DNA of 11,291 bases from positions 1 through 11,291 of the forward strand of contig JAURGS010000060.1 of NCBI GenBank assembly GCA_030833685.1. The letters are read 5' to 3'. Position 1 is the first letter of the stretch. Every line of letters begins with the position of its first letter. The position numbers were made by a program, and so were the translations under genes. Origin of the DNA: Rhodoferax sp. (lineage in GTDB: Bacteria; Pseudomonadota; Gammaproteobacteria; Burkholderiales; Burkholderiaceae_C). The notes beneath the pieces are model-generated. The model was not told the origin of the DNA and ran no database searches. It saw only the letters and a program-made list of their open reading frames with translations. Of this stretch, positions 6,692-11,291 are shown one piece after another.

Positions 6692-7819
6692 GTGAAAAAA
6701 ACCATTCAACGCACGCTAGTCGCCCTGGCTGCCGTCGCCATCAGCGGCACTGCGCTGGCCGACATCACCATTGGTGTGAATCTGTCGCTCACCGGCCCAG
6801 GCGCCGCGCTGGGCCTGCCCATGCAAGCCATGATGAAGGTCTTCCCGCAGTCGATTGGCGGCGAGAAGGTCAATGTCATCGTGCTCGATGACGCCTCCGA
6901 CCCGGGCAAAGCCGCGCAGAACGCCCGCCGCTTTGTCAACCAAGACAAGGTCGACGTGATCTTTGGCGCCAACCTCACCCCCACCACAGTGGCTATCGGA
7001 CCGATTGCCACCGAAGCCAAAACGGTGCAGATTTCGGGTGCGCCCGGCAAAGACGGCCCCTGGGTGTTCATCTTGCCCCAGGGCTTTAACGTGATGGCCC
7101 ACGCCATGATGCAGCACATGAAAGCCAAGGGCATCAAAACCCTGGGATTCATTGGCTACGCCGACGCCTATGGTGAAGGCTGGCTCAAAGCCATGGACCC
7201 CATGCTCAAAGAAGCCAACATCAAGATGGTAGACGTCGAGCGCTTTGCCCGTACCGACACCAGCGTTACGCCACAAGCATTGAAATTGGTCTCGGCCAAT
7301 CCGGATGCGATCCTGGTCGTGGCCTCGGGCTCGATTGCCCCGATGCCCGAAATCGCCCTGCGCGATCGCGGCTACAAAGGTCTGATGTACCAAACCCATG
7401 GTGCAGCCAGCCCAGACCTGATGCGCATTGGTGGCAAGGCCGTGGAAGGCACGTTCGTGGTGTCCGGCCCTGCCATCTTTGCTGACAAGCTGGCCGATAG
7501 CCACCCCTCCAAGCAGGCCTCGATGGACTTTGCCAAGCGCTTCAAAGAAGCCACTGGCACCGACAAGCTCACCCCGTTTGCGGCACACGCCTACGACTTC
7601 ATGGTGGTGATGGAGAAAGCCATTCCAATGGCGCTGAAAAAGGCTAAGCCTGGCACCGAGGCATTCCGCCAGGCCTTACTCGATACGCTCAACACCATGG
7701 GTCGCACCGTCATTTCGCACGGCGTGATGAACTGGAGCCCGAGCGACCACTGGGGTTACACCAACGAGACCGGTGTGATGGTGATGGTCAAGAACGGCGC
7801 CTTCGAAGTTCTTAAGTAA
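6692..7819 (+). CDS. Periplasmic substrate-binding protein of a HAAT-type ABC transporter
   Basis: Extracytoplasmic solute receptor of the branched-chain amino acid (LivK-like, Peripla_BP_6) family, 375 aa. The GTG start is chosen because of the AGGAG six bases upstream and because it begins a textbook signal peptide: MKKTIQR, a hydrophobic core LVALAAVAISG, then TALA with cleavage likely after residue 23. The mature protein opens with DITIGVNLSLTGPGAALG, the usual first strand and binding loop of this family. The frame is open 40 codons further upstream, but that part lies inside the thioesterase gene. Members next to aromatic catabolic genes often bind aromatic acids; in Rhodopseudomonas palustris such a protein (CouP) binds p-coumarate. 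Here too a hydroxycinnamate or related aromatic acid is the probable ligand, though a branched-chain amino acid cannot be excluded from sequence alone. Confidence 0.9.
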   Translation: MKKTIQRTLVALAAVAISGTALADITIGVNLSLTGPGAALGLPMQAMMKVFPQSIGGEKVNVIVLDDASDPGKAAQNARRFVNQDKVDVIFGANLTPTTVAIGPIATEAKTVQISGAPGKDGPWVFILPQGFNVMAHAMMQHMKAKGIKTLGFIGYADAYGEGWLKAMDPMLKEANIKMVDVERFARTDTSVTPQALKLVSANPDAILVVASGSIAPMPEIALRDRGYKGLMYQTHGAASPDLMRIGGKAVEGTFVVSGPAIFADKLADSHPSKQASMDFAKRFKEATGTDKLTPFAAHAYDFMVVMEKAIPMALKKAKPGTEAFRQALLDTLNTMGRTVISHGVMNWSPSDHWGYTNETGVMVMVKNGAFEVLK

Positions 7820-7843
7820 GACTGGGCGCAACACGGGTTCGCC

Positions 7844-8884
7844 ATGGACATCACCATTGCTGGCATGCTGGCCGTCGACGGCCTGACCAACGGGGCTATT
7901 TACGCCTTGCTCGGTCTGGCTCTCGTCATGGTCTTTGCGGTGACCCGTGTCATCTTTATTCCCCAGGGTGAGTTCGTTGCATTTGGCGCCCTCACACTGG
8001 CCATGTTTATCGACCACAAAGTGCCTGGCACCGTGTGGTTGCTCATCATCATGGCCGTCGTGGTGAGCACGCAGGAAGGCGTGGCGGCGTTGAAAGCTGG
8101 TGCCTCGGGCGCTGCGGTGATGAAAGCCTGCCTCGGGCCTTTGCCGATACCCGCGCTGGTGGCGGGCTTATCGATTTGGCTGGCGCCGTACTCGCTACCG
8201 ATGTGGTCCATGGTGGTGCTTAGCCTGGCGCTGGTGACGGCCATGGGCCCCTTGCTCTACCGCCTGGCTTACCAATCGCTGGAGTCCTCAACGCCTTTGG
8301 TTTTACTGATTGTGTCGGTGGGCGTGCACTTTGCGCTGACCGGCCTGGCCTTGTTATTTTTCGGGCCAGAGGGTTTTCGCAATCCCACTTTCTGGGATCA
8401 ACGCCTGCAACTGGGTTCAGTACCCATCAATGGGCAGGCGGTCATTATTTTTGTCACGGCGCTGCTGTTCATTGCAGCGCTTTGGTTTTTCTTTGAAAAC
8501 ACCCTGTTTGGCAAGGCTCTGCGAGCCACGGCCGTCAACCGCAACGGCGCGCGGCTGATGGGCATCTCCACAAACACCGCTGGCCAGCTCACCTTCACAC
8601 TGGCGGCCTTTATTGGCGGGCTCTCGGGCATATTGCTCGGGCCAACCACCACTGTGCTGTACGACTCGGGGTTTCTGATCGGGCTCAAAGGCTTTGTCGC
8701 AGCGGTGATTGCCGGTCTGGCCAGTTACCCCGGCGCGCTGGTGGTTGCCTTGGGTGTCGGTTTGGTCGAAGCGTTCAGTTCGTTCTGGGTCAGCGCCTTC
8801 AAGGAAGTTGTCGTGTTTGCGCTCATCTTGCCAGCGCTATGGCTTCGCTCGCGCCACGTGGTGGACGACGGCGAGGAGCACTGA
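7844..8884 (+). CDS. LivH-type inner-membrane permease of the HAAT transporter
   Basis: Integral membrane subunit of the ABC importer, 346 aa, with about eight or more hydrophobic segments. The N-terminus (DGLTNGAIYALLGLALVMVF and VIFIPQGEF shortly after) is typical of LivH. The cytoplasmic coupling loop, AVNRNGARLMGISTNTAGQ, sits near residues 227-245 and is followed by the conserved FIGGLSGILLGP and KGFVAAVIAGLASYPGAL stretches. It is some 40 residues longer than E. coli LivH (308 aa). The extra length lies around residues 65-120, between the second and third hydrophobic blocks, and is itself alanine-rich and partly hydrophobic. The gene begins 24 bases after the binding-protein stop, with no strong ribosome site, and ends one base before the next start. 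It should pair with the LivM-like half of the next gene product. Confidence 0.92.
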   Translation: MDITIAGMLAVDGLTNGAIYALLGLALVMVFAVTRVIFIPQGEFVAFGALTLAMFIDHKVPGTVWLLIIMAVVVSTQEGVAALKAGASGAAVMKACLGPLPIPALVAGLSIWLAPYSLPMWSMVVLSLALVTAMGPLLYRLAYQSLESSTPLVLLIVSVGVHFALTGLALLFFGPEGFRNPTFWDQRLQLGSVPINGQAVIIFVTALLFIAALWFFFENTLFGKALRATAVNRNGARLMGISTNTAGQLTFTLAAFIGGLSGILLGPTTTVLYDSGFLIGLKGFVAAVIAGLASYPGALVVALGVGLVEAFSSFWVSAFKEVVVFALILPALWLRSRHVVDDGEEH

Positions 8885-8885
8885 C

Positions 8886-10655
8886 ATGAACCGTTTACGT
8901 GCCTACCACCTGTGGCTGGTGCTGGCGGGCATCGTGACCCTGGCTTTGCTGCCATTGCCCCCTTTCTGGATCGCCCAACTCAATTACATCGGCTTGTTTG
9001 CCCTGACCAGCCTGGGCTTGGTGCTGCTCACTGGCGTGGCGGGGCTGACCTCGTTTGGCCAGGCCGCTTTCGTCGGTATCGGCGCCTACACAGCCGCTTG
9101 GTGCGCACTTAATTTAGGCTGGCCACCGAGCATCACTTTGCTCCTGGGTGTCGCTATCACGGCAGCGAGCGCGTGGTTCATTGGTCGCATCACCTTGCGG
9201 CTATCGGGCCACTATTTGCCGCTGGCCACGATTGCCTGGGGACTGTCGCTTTACTACCTGATGGGCAACCTGGAAGCGCTGGGCAAATACGATGGTCTGA
9301 TTGGCCTGAAGAGTCTGACGCTGCTGGGCGAACCCATTGGCCAGGGTCAGGGCTTTTTCGCCGTGTGCTGGACACTGCTGTGGCTGGCTACTGTGGCACT
9401 GACCTTCTTGCTGAACTCGCGGCCCGGACGCGCCCTGCGCGCGCTCAAGGACGGACGGCAAATGGCCGAGGCCATGGGTGTGCACACGCTTCGCTACAAG
9501 ATCGGCATCTTTGTCGTCGCAGCGTTGTTTGCCTGCGTGTCCGGCTGGTTGTTCGCGCACTTTCAGCGCACCGTCAATCCCTCGCCCTTCGGCCTGAAAA
9601 TGGGTATCGAATACCTGTTCATGGCGGTGGTTGGGGGTGTGGGCAATCTGTGGGGTGCCTGGCTGGGTGCTGGCGTGGTGCGCCTGCTCGATGAGCAGCT
9701 GCAGACCTGGTTGCCCCAGCTACTGGGCGTGAGTGGCAGCTTTGAGACGATTGTGTTTGGGGTGATGCTGGTACTGATATTGAAGTACCGCCCCGATGGA
9801 TTGTGGTCTTGGGTGCAGCAATGGCTGGGCCCCAGCGAGCGGCTGCGCGATTGGGACAATGCCCCGGTCTTGCCCCAGCGCAACAAGCCCGCTGTCGGGG
9901 ACGTTGTGCTGGATGTGCAAAAAATTCGCAAGCATTTTGGCGGACTGGTCGCCGTTAACAACATCAGCTTTCAGGTCAAGGCCGGGCAAATCGTGGGCTT
10001 GATCGGCCCCAATGGCGCTGGCAAATCAACCATCTTCAACCTGATCACGGGAACCCTGCCAATGAGCAGCGGGCAGGTGCAATTTAACGGGCAGGCGGTA
10101 CACGGACTACATTCACGCGACATTGCTACGCGCGGCCTGATGCGCACCTTTCAGCACGTCAAAATGATTCCCAACATGAGTGTGCTCGATAACGCGGCTA
10201 TCGGCGCGCATTCACGCGGCCACAGCGGCGTCATGAGCGCCATCTTGCGGCGTAACCGTTCAGAAGAAAAAGCCATCATGGCCGAAGCCGAGCGCCAGTT
10301 GGTGCGCGTGGGCCTGGGTGATCGCATCCATGATCAGGCAGCCAACCTACCCATGGGCCAGCAACGGCTTTTGGAAATCGCCCGCGCGCTGTGCGCCGAC
10401 CCCACTTTGCTCTTGCTCGACGAGCCAGCGGCTGGACTGCGACACCTGGAGAAACGTGAACTGGCCCGTGTGCTGCGCCAGCTGCAGTCTGAGGGCATGA
10501 GCATTTTGCTGGTCGAACACGACATGGATTTGGTCATGGATGTTTGCGATCACATCGTGGTCATGGAGTTTGGCACCTACCTTACTGAGGGCAGCCCTGC
10601 CCATGTGCAGGCAGACCCCAAGGTGCGCGCAGCCTACCTCGGAACGGAGCACTGA
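8886..10655 (+). CDS. Fused LivM-type permease and LivG-type ATPase
   Basis: Single 589 aa chain combining two transporter subunits. Residues 1 to about 325 form a LivM-like membrane domain with many hydrophobic helices. FGQAAFVGIGAY near 58-68 is the LivM hallmark, and the coupling loop ALKDGRQMAEAMGVH is near 186-200. A linker of about 20 residues leads to an ABC ATPase, about 340-589: Walker A GPNGAGKST at 374-382, Q-loop Gln423, signature LPMGQQ at 488-493 (a variant of LSYGQQ, with the key Gly-Gln kept), Walker B LLLLDEP at 508-514, catalytic Glu513 and switch His545. All catalytic residues are present. The ATG at 8886 has GAGGAG (8873-8878) seven bases upstream, inside the end of the previous gene; earlier in-frame starts overlap that gene. 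No stop or frameshift separates the halves, so the fusion appears genuine. Such fusions are known in HAAT systems but less common than separate subunits. Confidence 0.93.
   Translation: MNRLRAYHLWLVLAGIVTLALLPLPPFWIAQLNYIGLFALTSLGLVLLTGVAGLTSFGQAAFVGIGAYTAAWCALNLGWPPSITLLLGVAITAASAWFIGRITLRLSGHYLPLATIAWGLSLYYLMGNLEALGKYDGLIGLKSLTLLGEPIGQGQGFFAVCWTLLWLATVALTFLLNSRPGRALRALKDGRQMAEAMGVHTLRYKIGIFVVAALFACVSGWLFAHFQRTVNPSPFGLKMGIEYLFMAVVGGVGNLWGAWLGAGVVRLLDEQLQTWLPQLLGVSGSFETIVFGVMLVLILKYRPDGLWSWVQQWLGPSERLRDWDNAPVLPQRNKPAVGDVVLDVQKIRKHFGGLVAVNNISFQVKAGQIVGLIGPNGAGKSTIFNLITGTLPMSSGQVQFNGQAVHGLHSRDIATRGLMRTFQHVKMIPNMSVLDNAAIGAHSRGHSGVMSAILRRNRSEEKAIMAEAERQLVRVGLGDRIHDQAANLPMGQQRLLEIARALCADPTLLLLDEPAAGLRHLEKRELARVLRQLQSEGMSILLVEHDMDLVMDVCDHIVVMEFGTYLTEGSPAHVQADPKVRAAYLGTEH
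10000..10027 (+). repeat. 28-base direct repeat, copy 1 (LivG Walker A)
   Basis: The 28 bases coding for the Walker A loop of the fused ATPase are identical to 10764-10791 in the following ATPase gene, including all third codon positions. Flanking bases differ. Both copies are read in the same codon phase. Confidence 0.85.
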
Positions 10656-10657
10656 CC

Positions 10658-11291
10658 ATGGCCCAGGCGCTTCTGACGGTGAAAGACTTGCACGCCGGCT
10701 ATGGCAAAGCAGAGGTGCTGCACGGGATCTCGCTTGAGCTGGCTCTGGGTGGCGTCATCACCGTGATCGGCCCCAATGGCGCTGGCAAATCGACGACCTT
10801 AAACGCCCTGATGGGCTTGTTGCCCGCCACGGGACAAATTTGCTTTGAGGGCCAGGACATCACGACCACCACGCTGGAAGAGCGCGTGATGCTCGGTCTG
10901 GCCCTGGTGCCCGAAAAGCGCGAGCTGTTTACCACCATGTCGGTGTACGACAACTTGCTGCTAGGGGGATTTCGCCCCATGAAACTCGGCCGGCGCCGCT
11001 GGCGCGATGGGCTCGAGCAGGTTTACGACTTGTTTCCGCGCCTGAAAGAGCGACAAAAGCAGATGGCCGGCACGCTATCTGGCGGTGAGCGTCAGATGTT
11101 GGCCGTCGGTCGCGCGCTCATGGGCCAGCCCAAGCTGTTGATGCTTGATGAGCCCAGCTTAGGCCTTGCCCCACTGGTTGTGCGCGAAGTTTTCAGCACC
11201 ATCGAGCGCTTGCGCGACAACGGTGTGAGTATCTTGCTGATTGAGCAAAATGCACGCGCTGCTTTGGGCGTGGCTGACCATGCCTACGTGC
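10658..11291 (+). CDS. LivF-type ATPase of the HAAT transporter, 3' end outside the window
   Basis: Second ATP-binding subunit of the importer; 211 codons are visible and the frame is open at the window end. Motifs: GKAEVLHGIS as the usual N-terminal strand, Walker A GPNGAGKST at 38-46, LVPEKRELF at 83-91 replacing the Q-loop as in LivF proteins, signature LSGGERQ at 140-146, and Walker B LLMLDEPSLGLAP at 160-172. The switch region reads LLIEQNA, with glutamine where most ABC proteins have histidine, normal for LivF. Start ATG at 10658 follows the stop of the fused gene by two bases, with GGAG at 10646-10649 upstream, so translation is probably coupled. LivF proteins are usually about 235 aa, so some 25 residues are missing beyond the edge. 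It should form a heterodimer with the LivG-like half of the fusion protein. Confidence 0.93.
   Translation, partial: MAQALLTVKDLHAGYGKAEVLHGISLELALGGVITVIGPNGAGKSTTLNALMGLLPATGQICFEGQDITTTTLEERVMLGLALVPEKRELFTTMSVYDNLLLGGFRPMKLGRRRWRDGLEQVYDLFPRLKERQKQMAGTLSGGERQMLAVGRALMGQPKLLMLDEPSLGLAPLVVREVFSTIERLRDNGVSILLIEQNARAALGVADHAYV
10764..10791 (+). repeat. 28-base direct repeat, copy 2 (LivF Walker A)
   Basis: Identical to 10000-10027. It encodes the same IGPNGAGKS residues in the second ATPase. The copies lie 764 bases apart. Confidence 0.85.

Noticed and set aside
6716..7588. Long open frame of 290 codons on the minus strand, opposite the binding-protein gene
   Set aside because: The plus-strand protein has a strong ribosome site, signal peptide and family motifs. 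The opposite frame is rich in His, Gly and Val as expected for a reversed GC-rich gene, and shows no domain or start signal.
8709..8885. Upstream extension of the fused permease-ATPase frame (59 codons)
   Set aside because: It overlaps the end of the LivH-like gene in another frame, is Trp- and Arg-rich, and the ATG at 8886 has a GAGGAG site and begins the usual LivM N-terminus.

Overview
The window looks like a chromosomal segment of a GC-rich betaproteobacterium, most likely Burkholderiales and possibly Comamonadaceae. This is inferred from codon use, protein style and gene content; no rRNA or other phylogenetic marker is present. Every stretch longer than about 130 bases is coding. I see no tRNA, rRNA, CRISPR array, insertion sequence or phage gene.

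Left part, minus strand (42-3422): a GAF plus HD-GYP protein that probably degrades cyclic di-GMP, then the purine biosynthesis gene purC, then a TetR-family repressor gene. The repressor gene points away from the large operon on the right.

Divergent control region (3423-3551): this 129-bp stretch holds two related inverted repeats, centred at 3444.5 and 3521.5. They match at 15 of 18 positions. One overlaps the start region of the TetR gene and the other lies just ahead of the first gene of the plus-strand operon. They are good candidates for operators of the TetR protein acting on itself and on the operon.

Right part, plus strand (3552 to the window end): seven tightly packed genes that read as one catabolic and uptake operon. 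In order they are a feruloyl-CoA synthase-like acyl-CoA ligase, a crotonase with both hydratase glutamates, a hotdog thioesterase very like 4-hydroxybenzoyl-CoA thioesterase, a periplasmic binding protein, a LivH-type permease, a fused LivM-type permease plus LivG-type ATPase, and a LivF-type ATPase cut by the window end.

How they may work together: the ABC transporter of the branched-chain amino acid (HAAT) class would import an aromatic acid such as p-coumarate or ferulate. The ligase would make the CoA thioester, the crotonase would hydrate the side-chain double bond, and the thioesterase would release a hydroxybenzoate from its CoA ester after side-chain shortening. The dehydrogenase and thiolase needed between hydration and thioesterase are not in the window. 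The substrate is an inference from families and context. TetR-type control is notable because the best-known hydroxycinnamate operons use MarR-type regulators.
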